A stretch of 64,000 nucleotides of DNA from CAYVOV01 sp964453525 (GTDB lineage: Bacteria > Chloroflexota > Dehalococcoidia > Dehalococcoidales > UBA2162): NCBI GenBank assembly GCA_964453525.1, contig CAYVOV010000001.1, positions 124,001 to 188,000 of the forward strand, written 5' to 3'. A model generated the notes under the pieces. It was not told where the DNA came from, did no database searches, and worked only from the letters and a program-made list of their open reading frames with translations. Of the stretch, positions 35,636 through 44,734 are shown one piece after another. Position 1 is the first letter of the stretch. Every line of letters begins with the position of its first letter. The position numbers were made by a program, and so were the translations under genes.

Positions 35636-37483
35636 TCAGGCTAGATCTTTGATTAAGGAGTCGAGGCCCAGTTCCTTCAGCTTTTCCGGAGTTGGTACGC
35701 CCTCTTTCGTCCAGCCGCGGAGTTTATAGTAATTATCGAGGAAGGCATCCTGGTGCCTGACTATCTGGCCTTCTCCCGGTGCGTCTCCGGTGTGGAGCGG
35801 TTCGGTCAGCATCCGCTTGGGCAGGGTATCGTCGGCGCGTCCCAGGCCCTCACGCAGATTGAATGCCCGTTCCAGGTTATACATCTTTTCTCCTACCTTC
35901 TCTAGGTAGTCGTTGTCCGCCAGCTTGTCGAGTCCTCTTGCTGCCGCCAGCATCTTGCCGTACAGAGAGTCAACCCAGCCCCAGCCGGCAGAAAAAGTGC
36001 AGCAAATACCTGTCTCCTTCCAGGCGGCGCCATCCTGGTTGTAGATAACAAGGTCGGCGTTTTCTTCCTCGGCGAACCGGTCCGAAGGCCTCGGCACGGT
36101 AGCTCCGAAGACATCCTGCCCGGAATAGCCGAAACAGTGGCTGGCGCCGATATTTGAGGTGGCGTAGTTATAGCCCTGTGTCTTGGCTCCCCTCGGTTCG
36201 TAAGCAGGCAGCTCCAGCCCTTTTACGTGTATGGCATAGAACTCCGCTCCCTTGCCTATTTTCTGCGCCGCCCGCCTCGAGCCTTCAGCCAGGATATCAC
36301 CGAAACCCTCACGCATACCTATCTTCCGGATGAGTTCCACCATCGGGGCATGGCTGCCATAGGTGAGTTCCAGCCCGTCAGTGTCGGCTTTAGTGATGAT
36401 ACCTTTTTCATAAAGCTCATAGGCAAAGCCGATGGTGCTCCCGGCACTGATTGTATCGATGCCGAGGTCGTCGCATATCTGGTCGGCGGCAATAGAAGCC
36501 TCGATTGATGTACTGTCTATAGGCCCGGTAAACGCCCAGATGGACTCGTATTCCGGTCCTTCACTGTAGGCGCCCTCGTAGGGACCGTTTTTTACCAGGT
36601 GTGCCTTACCGCATCTTGCCGGACAGGAGTAGCAGCCGAAGTCGCCGGTCCTCAGCTTCCTGTATTCTTCGCCGGTGATTTTCTCTCGACCAACTTGCTG
36701 CCCATCACGGAAGTTCTTTACCGGGTATATGCCGATATCATTTGTAATCTCCTGGGTGCGGGTGGTGCCCCATTCACGATGGTTCTCAAAACCTTTGCTC
36801 TCCTGTATCATAGCAATCTGTTCTTTAACCAGACTGTCATAGGCTGCTGGGTCAGCCACCTGAACATTGCGGGAGGCGGAAATGGCTACTGCTTTCAGGT
36901 TCTTGGAGCCCATAACAGCGCCGGTACCGCAACGCCCGGCGGTCCTTCTGCCGCTGACAATAGCCGCATACCTGACCAGTTTCTCTCCTCCGGGACCGAT
37001 GCAGACCGCCCTGGTGTTGTTCCCGTGCTGTCCGGTTAGCCATTCCTGGGTGACCTTGGTATCCTTCCCCCAGATTTCACCGGCGCTGAGAACCTTGCGT
37101 TCTTCAGGAGTGATGTGGAGATATACCGGTTTGTCCGCCTTACCTTCGATAACGATGAACTCATAACCGGCGAACTTAAGCCAGGCGCCAAAATCGGCAC
37201 CGGCAACGGAGCGGGCATAGCAGCCGGTTAACGGGCTTTTTGTGATTGCCATCCAGCGGGAGACCGCCTGTGCCGAGCTTCCGGCTAATGGTCCGTTAAG
37301 AAGTATCAATATATTGTCCTTGCCGAGGGGGTCAGCACCGGGTTTCAGCAGGTCATAGAGGTACTTTATGCCGTAGCCCCTGCCGCCAACGAAGTCCAGT
37401 GCTACCTGCTCGGGAACGGACTCGGTCGCCGTTTTTCCCGTGGAAAGATTCACTTTTAAATAATTCCCTGTATTTACTGCCAT
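35636..37483 (-). CDS. Aldehyde ferredoxin oxidoreductase family protein, paralogue 3
   Basis: The AOR-family protein has 615 residues. The ATG at 37483 (MAVNTGNYLKVNL) follows GGAGG five bases upstream; the frame opens at 37498, but that start would overlap the ribosome site. The [4Fe-4S] motif is complete, with Cys284, Cys287 and Cys291 in GCYSCPARC, and the later ETGICCTFS can give the fourth ligand. It lies 50 bp after a MoaD-like gene on the same strand. AORs need a tungsten-pterin, so the MoaD-like protein may supply pterin sulfur for this enzyme. Substrate unknown. Confidence 0.94.
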   Translation of the reverse strand: MAVNTGNYLKVNLSTGKTATESVPEQVALDFVGGRGYGIKYLYDLLKPGADPLGKDNILILLNGPLAGSSAQAVSRWMAITKSPLTGCYARSVAGADFGAWLKFAGYEFIVIEGKADKPVYLHITPEERKVLSAGEIWGKDTKVTQEWLTGQHGNNTRAVCIGPGGEKLVRYAAIVSGRRTAGRCGTGAVMGSKNLKAVAISASRNVQVADPAAYDSLVKEQIAMIQESKGFENHREWGTTRTQEITNDIGIYPVKNFRDGQQVGREKITGEEYRKLRTGDFGCYSCPARCGKAHLVKNGPYEGAYSEGPEYESIWAFTGPIDSTSIEASIAADQICDDLGIDTISAGSTIGFAYELYEKGIITKADTDGLELTYGSHAPMVELIRKIGMREGFGDILAEGSRRAAQKIGKGAEFYAIHVKGLELPAYEPRGAKTQGYNYATSNIGASHCFGYSGQDVFGATVPRPSDRFAEEENADLVIYNQDGAAWKETGICCTFSAGWGWVDSLYGKMLAAARGLDKLADNDYLEKVGEKMYNLERAFNLREGLGRADDTLPKRMLTEPLHTGDAPGEGQIVRHQDAFLDNYYKLRGWTKEGVPTPEKLKELGLDSLIKDLA

Positions 37484-37533
37484 TTTTTCCTCCCTCATAT
37501 GAACAGCTTTGAAATTCCTGTGGATATATTGAG

Positions 37534-37806
37534 TTAACCTCCGACAAGCGTGTACATTATATCAAGCTTGTCCCCGGCATTAACCAGTTTTGCAAGTTCT
37601 TCAGGATAAGCACTCTCTCCGTTGACGTAAACATTGAGCAGGTTGAGCAGTTTACCCTCTTCGGCAAAGAGGGACTCCCTTAGCTGGGGGAACTGTTTCA
37701 CCAGTTCATCAAGACATTCACCGACCGTCTCTCCTTCAACCTCCACCGCCTTCACATTCTCCGTAAGATGGTACATAAACTGAGGAATATTTATCTGCAC
37801 GGTCAT
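37534..37806 (-). CDS. MoaD/ThiS-family sulfur-carrier protein
   Basis: Start ATG at 37806 (MTVQINIPQF) gives 90 residues, the usual length; the frame is open to 37902, but the extra residues (KISSRICKIYNPDN) are not MoaD-like. The C-terminus ends in LVGG, the di-Gly tail that is adenylated and thiocarboxylated in MoaD. The fold segments VEVEGETVGECLDEL and LNVYVNG fit. It probably delivers sulfur to molybdopterin/tungstopterin for the downstream AOR. The ribosome site is weak. Confidence 0.9.
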   Translation of the reverse strand: MTVQINIPQFMYHLTENVKAVEVEGETVGECLDELVKQFPQLRESLFAEEGKLLNLLNVYVNGESAYPEELAKLVNAGDKLDIMYTLVGG

Positions 37807-37918
37807 TTTTTTAATCCCACTTTCCCGGATATCCGTTGCCTGCCGGCAGTATTTTTTATTATCTGGATTATAAATTTTACATATACGAGAGGATATTTTC
37901 AACTTTTACCGGGGACAG

Positions 37919-38130
37919 GGACTGTTCGGTTTTGGATGAATGAAGCACCCTCCCTTCTTTTACTCTATCTATTCCCACCCGCCTGCCTTCGCCGAAGCGC
38001 CTGCCCACTGCACGAAGCTTCGGCAGGTGGGGCTACGCGCGAGCAGGCCACCCTTGAGCGTGATTTTCAACCCTCTTAAACTCCCATCAGATAATATTCG
38101 TAGGACTTTGCTCCTCTTCATACTCCCTGT
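37919..38130 (+). repeat. Repeat family A, copy 5
   Basis: Starts with ACTGTTCGGTTTTGGATGAA and contains CTATCTATTCCCACCCGCCT. It has a different middle (CTTCGCCGAAGCGCCTGCCC) in place of the CTAAAGAGGGGG palindrome. It ends with CTTAAACTCCCATCAGATAA and TTCGTAGGACTTTGCTCCTC, closely matching the end of copy 1. Confidence 0.78.
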
Positions 38131-38360
38131 ATGAAATTTCTGAAAATCATTTTTTTCCTATCTCTCTTTCGCAAAGTCCTGATTCACTCTGTTCACACGA
38201 GATTCCATATGAAATCAGAAGGAGACTGAGAGCGATTTGAAATAATATCCCCCCAAATCCCCCTGCCTGTAAAAAAGTACCCAAGAAACGACGGGTAGGC
38301 CTTAATCTACCTCTCAAATCGTTCCTTGCTTTAAAATATGATTATTCGCCATGTTGAAAA

Positions 38361-38476
38361 GGGAAGAGATTGCTGAGAGGGGGCGAAGCCCCCTCTCTCT
38401 TTTACCCCCCTCTCCTGCCAGGAGAACACTACTTTCATTTGCGATGGTTCAGGCAGGAGAGGGGTAAGGGGTGAGG
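38361..38476 (-). repeat. Repeat family D, copy 2
   Basis: Read on the minus strand it gives CCTCACCCCTTACCCCTCTC, CTGCC...GGCAGGAGAGGGG, and then the hairpin GAGAGGGGGCTTCGCCCCCT. This is the same order as 16136-16255. The plus-strand hairpin (38375-38397) is followed by TCTTTT and could also stop transcription. Confidence 0.75.
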
Positions 38477-38585
38477 TTAAAGAATACCAACTAAATGCAA
38501 ACGAAGCTAGGAAAAATCATGATTGACAACCTTTCCCGGCAAAAGTAATATTCAGTTGCACAAATAATACCATCGGAGGTAGGCA

Positions 38586-38894
38586 ATGACTGTACCAGAA
38601 GCTCTTATGATTTCTAATAAAGACAATGTAGCCACCAGCCTGGCAAATGCGGAGTCCGGCGCTGCCGTGCAGGTCCGCCTGGGAAAAGAGGTAAAAAGTA
38701 TTAAAGCCCTGGAGAAAATACCCTTCGGCTTCAAGATAGCTGTTGCCGATATTGCCAAGGGCAGTAAAATAATAAAGTACGGCGAATCAATCGGGATTGC
38801 CTCGGAAGATATTAAACAGGGGCAGCTAGTCCACGTTCACAATATCGAGGGAGCCAGAGGCAGGGGAGACCTGGCGAAAGGAGGCTCCGGATGA
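38586..38894 (+). CDS. SAF-domain subunit of UxaA-family (altronate dehydratase-like) enzyme
   Basis: The 102-residue protein matches the N-terminal SAF domain of altronate/galactarate dehydratases (ALEKIPFGFKIAVADIAKGS, YGESIGIASEDIKQG, VHVHNIEG). In many bacteria this is a separate small subunit. It overlaps the catalytic subunit by four bases (ATGA). GGAGG precedes its ATG. Confidence 0.9.
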   Translation: MTVPEALMISNKDNVATSLANAESGAAVQVRLGKEVKSIKALEKIPFGFKIAVADIAKGSKIIKYGESIGIASEDIKQGQLVHVHNIEGARGRGDLAKGGSG

Positions 38895-40078
38895 ATTTTT
38901 TCGGTTACGAAAGACCAGATGGTTCAGCGGGAATCAGAAATCACGTCCTGGTAATACCCGGCGGTTTTCTGGGCAACAAAATATGCGAGTTCGTCAACGG
39001 CACCAGGACGATTTTAACCGCCGATAGTGGCAGCGGACGCACCAGCCGCGACCGCGAGACGATTGCCCGTACCCTTATCGGTCTGGGCAGGAATCCGAAT
39101 GTCGCCTCGGTGATTGTGCATTCGCTGAGCGCCGGTTCCGGTTATCCAGAATTGAACCCAACCCGGATTGCCGATGAGATTGCCGCTACCGGGAAAAGAG
39201 TTGAGCTTATAGATGTCACAGAAGAATCGAGCACCCTGCGGGCACTCGAAAAAGGCATTCAGCTTGCCCGTGAAATGGTCAGGGAAGCATCACAAATCAG
39301 GCGGCAGCCATGCGGTCTTGACCGGCTGGCAGTGGGAGTAAAATGCGGTGCCTCGGACACTACCTCCGGCATTGCCGGTAATCCGGTGATAGGCAACCTG
39401 TTCGACCGTATTGTCGGGGCGGGCGGGACAGCCTTCTTCGGGGAGACTACCGAGATAATCGGTGCCGAGCATGTCCTGGCAAAGCGCGCCATTAATGAGG
39501 AAGTATCCCGGCAAATCCTGGAAGCGGCTGCCGAAATAGAGAAAATCGCCAGGTCAACCGGCGAAGATATCCGTACTATTAACCCGGTGCCCTCCAATAT
39601 CGCCGGAGGAATATCGACCCTTGAAGAAAAATCACTCGGGGCAATCCACAAGTCCGGTTCGGCACCGATTCAGGGAGTGCTGAAGTACGGAGAAAGACCG
39701 GAGGGAAAGGGGCTATATTTCGTCGACAACTGGATGAGCATGGGCTCGATATTCGCCGGTTATGCCGCTTCCGGAGCTCAGCTTGTGATGTTCCAGCTCG
39801 GCGGCGGTGGATGGTCGGGCAATGACCTTCTCTATAACTCCACGGCGGTGGTCTCTCCGCTGATGTGGACGACGGCTAACCCGAATACACTGGCAATGGC
39901 GGGGTCAAGCATCGACTTCTATTCGGGCACTGTAATCGAAGGCAAGGACACAATCGAGGAGGCGGGAGAAAAACTTCTTAATGCGGTGCTGGACATAGCC
40001 TCCGGCACCTTCGCTAAAGTGGAAACAATGAAATATGCCGACCCCACCCAGATTTACCTGAGAGACCCGAGTTTCTAA
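38891..40078 (+). CDS. UxaA-family dehydratase, large subunit (altronate/galactarate dehydratase-like)
   Basis: The 395-residue protein has the UxaA C-terminal family marks: FGYERPDGSAGIRNHVLVIP at the start, VGVKCGASDTTSGIAGNP in the middle, and MGSIFAGYAASGAQLVMFQL later. It would be an iron-dependent dehydratase removing water from a sugar acid, or a homologue acting on smaller hydroxy-acids. The SAF subunit is encoded just upstream with overlapping codons. Its sugar-acid theme fits the enolase-superfamily genes elsewhere in the window. Confidence 0.9.
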   Translation: MNFFGYERPDGSAGIRNHVLVIPGGFLGNKICEFVNGTRTILTADSGSGRTSRDRETIARTLIGLGRNPNVASVIVHSLSAGSGYPELNPTRIADEIAATGKRVELIDVTEESSTLRALEKGIQLAREMVREASQIRRQPCGLDRLAVGVKCGASDTTSGIAGNPVIGNLFDRIVGAGGTAFFGETTEIIGAEHVLAKRAINEEVSRQILEAAAEIEKIARSTGEDIRTINPVPSNIAGGISTLEEKSLGAIHKSGSAPIQGVLKYGERPEGKGLYFVDNWMSMGSIFAGYAASGAQLVMFQLGGGGWSGNDLLYNSTAVVSPLMWTTANPNTLAMAGSSIDFYSGTVIEGKDTIEEAGEKLLNAVLDIASGTFAKVETMKYADPTQIYLRDPSF

Positions 40079-40105
40079 ACAAGCGATGATACGGAGTTAT
40101 TGAGT

Positions 40106-41668
40106 TTATAATTCGGTCCTGATTTCTCCGGTAAAGACATCCCGGATAGGTTCCCAGGCCTGCCGTTCGTCATCATAGGGCGCTTCTTCCAGATAACATT
40201 CTTTACCCAGAATCATCGTTGACCGGTTTTCGCCGTAGGGCTGCCATTTGCCTATACTATTGCAGCTCGGGTCGCCGGTGCGGGCAAAAGTTATCCAGGC
40301 ATCCTGCATATTTCTCGAAAGTTTATCAACCGCAGGTCCCGAGCCGTGAAAAGCGGCATCACAGGTCCCGAAGACGAAGCCGATGTCCAATGCATGACAG
40401 GCTCCCAGGGCACCATCCATTGCCGGTGATTCCCAGGTGAAAAGGTAGTTGTAGGTAGAGGGATTATGAAGGAGCTGCTCTTCGACGACGTAAACGCACG
40501 GCATGCGGAACATCCGGTCGGTCTGGATTGCCTTGTATATCTCGGGGACGCTGGCATCCGCACCTCGCCCTGTTCTTGCCTTACGGTATGCTTCTATCAG
40601 GCCGGGCACAAACTCGGCGGGCATATAGTAATTTAATCGCCTTACCAGTCCGGCCTCGTCCAGCTTCGGCAATTCGAAGTCCATCAAACAGAGGAGTTTC
40701 CATTCGTCAAGGTTGGTGCCTGCCAGTACAGAAACCTGTTTGGCCGAGCCGCTTTTAATGGCATCGATGGGTATTTCCGGAATAGTTTTGCCGTCCACAA
40801 CGGGTGCAGTTACGGTTATTCTCAGGTCTTCGCCTTCTCTTGCCATCATCTTCCTCAGCGTCAGGTTGGCGGAGAGAATCTGCTCTATGGTGAGATTTCT
40901 AAGGCCGTCAGTATCAGCAGCGTCCAGTCCGGTTACGTCAAGGAATTTTTGTCCGACCATTGCTGCCGCGTCCAGCAGTGAGACGGTGCTGCCGACGCCG
41001 CTCTGGAGAATAGCCTTCCGGAAAAGCCCGCTGGCTTTTGGCATAGCCAGCAGGCAGCCGATGCTCATGCCGCCTGCCGATTCGCCGAAGACGGTCACGT
41101 TATCAGGGTCACCGCCGAAAGAGGCGATATTTTCCCGTACCCATTCCAGAGCCGCAATCTGGTCAAGCAGCCCTTCATTACCCGTTGCCGGGATTTTGCC
41201 TCCGGTAACTTCGTTCAGGTTGAGGAAGCCGAGCAGACCCAGTCTGTAGTTAATTGAAACTATCACCACATCACCCCGTGTTGCCAGCGTGTTTCCTTCT
41301 GCCATCGGACTAGAACCGGAGCCCATATTAAAGGCGCCTCCGTGAATCCAGACCATTACCGGTCGGCGGGCGCCATCGAGTCCCGGACTCCATATATTCA
41401 GGTATAAGCAGTCTTCATTCTGCGGTTCCTCCGGGCCCAATGCTGGTATTGCCCTATTTTCCATTACGTTCTGGGGAGCAATTTCGCTGAAAGCCTGCGT
41501 CTGCCGCACGCCCGCCCAGGGTTCAACCGGCCAGGGAGGTGACCAGCGCCTTTCTCCGATCGGTGGGGCGGCATAAGGTATGCCTTTGAAAATATACAGT
41601 CCCTGCTGATAGTCACCCTCAACCTTACCGGACTTTGTCTCTACAACCGCTTCTTTACCGTTACTCAT
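40106..41668 (-). CDS. Type-B carboxylesterase (alpha/beta hydrolase)
   Basis: The 520-residue hydrolase has the type-B signatures EDCLYLNIW at about 85-93 and GESAGG with the nucleophile Ser197. The oxyanion hole HGG lies at 109-111, Glu in GTNLDEW is a likely acid residue, and His in GACHALD is the base. It lacks a signal peptide and is likely cytoplasmic. It cleaves carboxylic esters; the substrate is not known. AAGGAG lies upstream of the ATG. It converges with the UxaA genes. Confidence 0.93.
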   Translation of the reverse strand: MSNGKEAVVETKSGKVEGDYQQGLYIFKGIPYAAPPIGERRWSPPWPVEPWAGVRQTQAFSEIAPQNVMENRAIPALGPEEPQNEDCLYLNIWSPGLDGARRPVMVWIHGGAFNMGSGSSPMAEGNTLATRGDVVIVSINYRLGLLGFLNLNEVTGGKIPATGNEGLLDQIAALEWVRENIASFGGDPDNVTVFGESAGGMSIGCLLAMPKASGLFRKAILQSGVGSTVSLLDAAAMVGQKFLDVTGLDAADTDGLRNLTIEQILSANLTLRKMMAREGEDLRITVTAPVVDGKTIPEIPIDAIKSGSAKQVSVLAGTNLDEWKLLCLMDFELPKLDEAGLVRRLNYYMPAEFVPGLIEAYRKARTGRGADASVPEIYKAIQTDRMFRMPCVYVVEEQLLHNPSTYNYLFTWESPAMDGALGACHALDIGFVFGTCDAAFHGSGPAVDKLSRNMQDAWITFARTGDPSCNSIGKWQPYGENRSTMILGKECYLEEAPYDDERQAWEPIRDVFTGEIRTEL

Positions 41669-41825
41669 ATTTATCTCCTTTTATAAAGTTCTGAAATACT
41701 ATTGATACATCTGGCTCCCTATTTTAATAAAAGTAGACCGTGGAATTCTAAATCCCTCTCAATCTCCCTTTACAAAAGGGAGAAGCTCATGGCACTTTTT
41801 CAGCAGTATGTTCGCTGAATTATTC

Positions 41826-42536
41826 CTAAATACCTAGCTCCTCCCCGACAAGTACCACGTTTATCCTGCCTTTTTCCCTGAGCATCGAGCCTTCAATTAT
41901 GACGGTATAGCGGCAGATTCTCCATTCGTGGTTACAGGCCACACAGATACCGGTGCGGGCGCAGGGGAGGTCGGCAAAGTCTTCTCTCCCGTGTTTCAGG
42001 GCATGCCGTTTGGCATTCATCGGAGCGGCGTAGTTGTGAATTCTGTCTAGGGCTTCATCGACATCCCTGACAATCTTGTTCGCCCCGGCAACGACAATCA
42101 CCTTCTCGGGACCGAATATGGTGGTGGCGACCCTATTGCCCCAGGCATCGGTACTGACCAGTTTACCGTCGAGAGTGACGGCATTCACGCCGACAAGGAA
42201 GATATCGGCGGTGAATGCTTCCCTGGCAATCCTGGTCCTTTCGTTTATATCGGAAAAAGTAATAAGCCCTTCGGCGTTTCTTTTCAGAGGGTCAAACAGA
42301 GCATTCTGTGCCCGCTTTTCAAGTGCGGTAATAATGCCGACCTGGTCTACGGTCATGGAATCGCCCCGGGCAACTTTTACTCCCTCCGGAATCATATCAA
42401 TGACGGCGGCAAGTGCTTCCTGCCGGCTTGAATAATAGTGAGCATTCATATTCTTCTTCTGTATATTGCTCACTGCCATCCCGGCACGCTGTTCATAATA
42501 CCATTTCTTCTCCAGGCTTAAATCGTTTTCATCCAT
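41826..42536 (-). CDS. LUD-domain (LutC/DUF162-like) protein
   Basis: The start at 42536 (MDENDLSLEKKW) is chosen because GGAG lies upstream; the frame is open for nine more codons. The protein of 236 residues has the LUD pattern: VARGDSMTVDQVGIITALE, ADIFLVGVNAVTLDGKLVS, and VIVVAGANKIVRDVDEAL. A Cys-rich stretch CARTGICVACNHEWRIC (near 205) may bind metal or an Fe-S cluster. LUD proteins take part in lactate oxidation complexes, but LutA/LutB partners are absent here, so the link to lactate is unproven. Confidence 0.88.
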   Translation of the reverse strand: MDENDLSLEKKWYYEQRAGMAVSNIQKKNMNAHYYSSRQEALAAVIDMIPEGVKVARGDSMTVDQVGIITALEKRAQNALFDPLKRNAEGLITFSDINERTRIAREAFTADIFLVGVNAVTLDGKLVSTDAWGNRVATTIFGPEKVIVVAGANKIVRDVDEALDRIHNYAAPMNAKRHALKHGREDFADLPCARTGICVACNHEWRICRYTVIIEGSMLREKGRINVVLVGEELGI

Positions 42537-42743
42537 GATGCTACTCCGGTGATATTTATCCAATTCTAATTAACGGGCGGGCGGCGGTCAATAGAGAAGG
42601 ATATAGTTGCCGGTTTGACAGGTAAGATAGAGGTCAGAGCTATCGTATGATAGGTTGAAAGCTTACAGTAGAGTTACTCTGCCTTTGAATAGGCGATTAA
42701 TTTGCTAATTTTCATTTCCAAGTGAATCAACTTCGTACTGGAG

Positions 42744-43403
42744 TCAGGATTCTGTAAAACTACCGATTATTAAGTTAATGAATGGATAACAGCCGAATAT
42801 AAACACAAGCAAAGAAACCAAACCAGCCAAACGCATATATTTTCGAATCGGTTTAGTATTGTAGTATTGATAAGTAGCTTTTACTCGACTATCTTGTGTG
42901 TAATCCTGGTATGGACTAAACCCTTTCCCATAAAACGCTTCAACCTGTTTGTGGTGCATTGCTAATAAGTCTTCTGGTTTGGCAGAAGCTATTGCTGATA
43001 GTAGTAATTCGTCAGAGGTTATTGCTGGAAAAGCACCGTTAGCTGTAAGTACTGCCTGACCATCAACAAACGGTGTGTAGTAATAACAAAAAACTTTTCC
43101 TCTCCTGACAAAGACTGATGCAAAAACCTTATCTTTTTTTGAAGCTAGAGCCACCTCTTGGACAGCCTTTCCCCATAATGGTGCCTTTTCAATCTTAATC
43201 CCTATTTTAATAAATCCTAACACCTCGATTTTATCGATAAGTTCCTGCACTTCTTGTTTCTTCTTTTTATTTATCAATTTATCAGGATTCTTATGAAAGT
43301 AGCATTTTGGTCTAGGCATTATCAAATACATACTAAGTGGCAGTATTTTCCATATACAGAAAATAAACAGAGCAATGATCGTAACTATTAAAAACAAAGC
43401 CAT
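42744..43403 (-). CDS. Unknown membrane protein
   Basis: The 219-residue protein is not recognised. It has one hydrophobic segment at each end (residues 2-28 and 192-213) with a lysine-rich middle (KLINKKKKQEVQELIDKIE). It would span the membrane twice, with the middle domain probably in the cytoplasm. Its codons and flanks are clearly richer in A+T than the neighbouring genes, a sign of possible transfer. GGAATGGTTA before the ATG is only a weak ribosome site. Confidence 0.65.
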   Translation of the reverse strand: MALFLIVTIIALFIFCIWKILPLSMYLIMPRPKCYFHKNPDKLINKKKKQEVQELIDKIEVLGFIKIGIKIEKAPLWGKAVQEVALASKKDKVFASVFVRRGKVFCYYYTPFVDGQAVLTANGAFPAITSDELLLSAIASAKPEDLLAMHHKQVEAFYGKGFSPYQDYTQDSRVKATYQYYNTKPIRKYMRLAGLVSLLVFIFGCYPFINLIIGSFTES

Positions 43404-43684
43404 TAACCATTCCTTTCACAGGTTAATTGGGTATGTCATTGTAATTTCGTTTGTTCAGGATTGTCAATCATGAAAGAGGGGAAAAATTGTTAATTGTAAT
43501 ATATTCGCCCTTTTTTTCTCCTAGACTACTGACACAACATACAGACCAGTCCAGAAACAAATTTATTTATTTCCCATAATATACGCACCGTGAGTTGCCC
43601 TAATTTGTATATATTTATGACGGATATACGCGATATATATTATTGACTGGCATTCTTACAGGTGCTAGCATTCACAAAAAGGTC

Positions 43685-44707
43685 ATGAAATTAATTTACC
43701 GTACATTCCTGGAATCAAAATTCGCCCGCTACTCTGTTGCTGTATCGCTTATTGTACTAAGCCTTCTTTTACAACCCTGCTGCACGGGGCAGTTTGACAA
43801 TCAGAGCCCTGATTTAGAGGAGTTTGAAGCTGCTTCATCAGACGATGTTATGGTAGTCGCAGTCGGAGACGTGATGTTATCGAGGGATGTGGGAAAAAGT
43901 ATTAAAACAGGCGGCAATCCGGAAGCGCCGTTTATAGAAACAGCGGAAATACTGCGGGAAGCGGACATCGCCTTGTGCAATTTGGAAAGTCCTTTTTATG
44001 AGGAAGGGCCACCGGTTGAAGGTGAAATGGTCTTCGGTGCTGCCCCTGAAACCGTTGAGGGTTTGAAATACGCCGGTTTTGATGTTGTTTCCCTGGCTAA
44101 TAATCATTCTGGAGACCAGGGACGGGACGGCATGTTATACACCCTCTCTCATCTAGAGGAGAATGAAATTGAGTATACTGGTGCCGGGGAAAGCGAATCG
44201 CAGGCGAGGGAACCGGTAATCATTGAGCGGAACGGGGTGAAATTCGCTTTTCTGGGCTACAGCGATATTGAGTCGGCAATCAAAAAGGGCTATAACGCCA
44301 CCTCTACAATGCCGGGTACTGCCGTGCTGACCAGAGAGAATCTAACTCAGGATATACAAAGAGCGAAAAAGAAAGCTCACGTGGTAATCGTCTCCATTCA
44401 CTGGGGAACTGAGTATGAAGAGTTGCCTACCGAACGCCAGAGAACATTCGCCCATCTGGCGATTGATTCGGGAGCATCACTGGTTCTGGGACACCATCCT
44501 CACGTTCTACAGCCGGTGGTGAAATATAAGGGCGGGTATATATTCTACAGTCTGGGCAACTTCGTCTTTGACCAGATGTGGTCGGAAAATACCAGAAAGA
44601 GCCTGATAGCAAAGATATTCTTTGAAGGTGATGAGATAAAAGAAATAGAAACAGTAAAAGTGGTTATTGATGATTCTTATCAACCTTGCCCTGCTGATTG
44701 GGATTAA
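43685..44707 (+). CDS. CapA/PgsA-family metallophosphatase-like lipoprotein
   Basis: The protein of about 340 residues has a long signal that ends in LLLQPCC, probably a lipobox. The CapA family marks follow: VGDVMLSRDVG, NLESPFYEEG, LANNHSGDQGRDG and IHWGTEYEELPTERQ, with the metal-binding LGHHPHVLQP near the end. The family has a calcineurin-like fold and is linked to poly-gamma-glutamate capsule formation, though the other pgs genes are absent. The start at 43685 (ATG) is preferred; TTG at 43643 extends it by 14 codons and neither has a strong ribosome site. The 240-bp upstream gap is AT-rich. Confidence 0.9.
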   Translation: MKLIYRTFLESKFARYSVAVSLIVLSLLLQPCCTGQFDNQSPDLEEFEAASSDDVMVVAVGDVMLSRDVGKSIKTGGNPEAPFIETAEILREADIALCNLESPFYEEGPPVEGEMVFGAAPETVEGLKYAGFDVVSLANNHSGDQGRDGMLYTLSHLEENEIEYTGAGESESQAREPVIIERNGVKFAFLGYSDIESAIKKGYNATSTMPGTAVLTRENLTQDIQRAKKKAHVVIVSIHWGTEYEELPTERQRTFAHLAIDSGASLVLGHHPHVLQPVVKYKGGYIFYSLGNFVFDQMWSENTRKSLIAKIFFEGDEIKEIETVKVVIDDSYQPCPADWD

Positions 44708-44734
44708 GTATCGGCGGTTTATCTACAGCAATAT

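Larger units (their letters stand above)
37807..38585. other. Long intergenic region with repeats A5 and D2
   Basis: About 780 bp. It contains repeat A copy 5 (37919-38130), about 200 bp of unassigned sequence with several A/T runs, and repeat D copy 2 (38361-38476). A GGAGG ribosome site for the next gene lies just before 38586. No gene is supported here. Confidence 0.6.
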
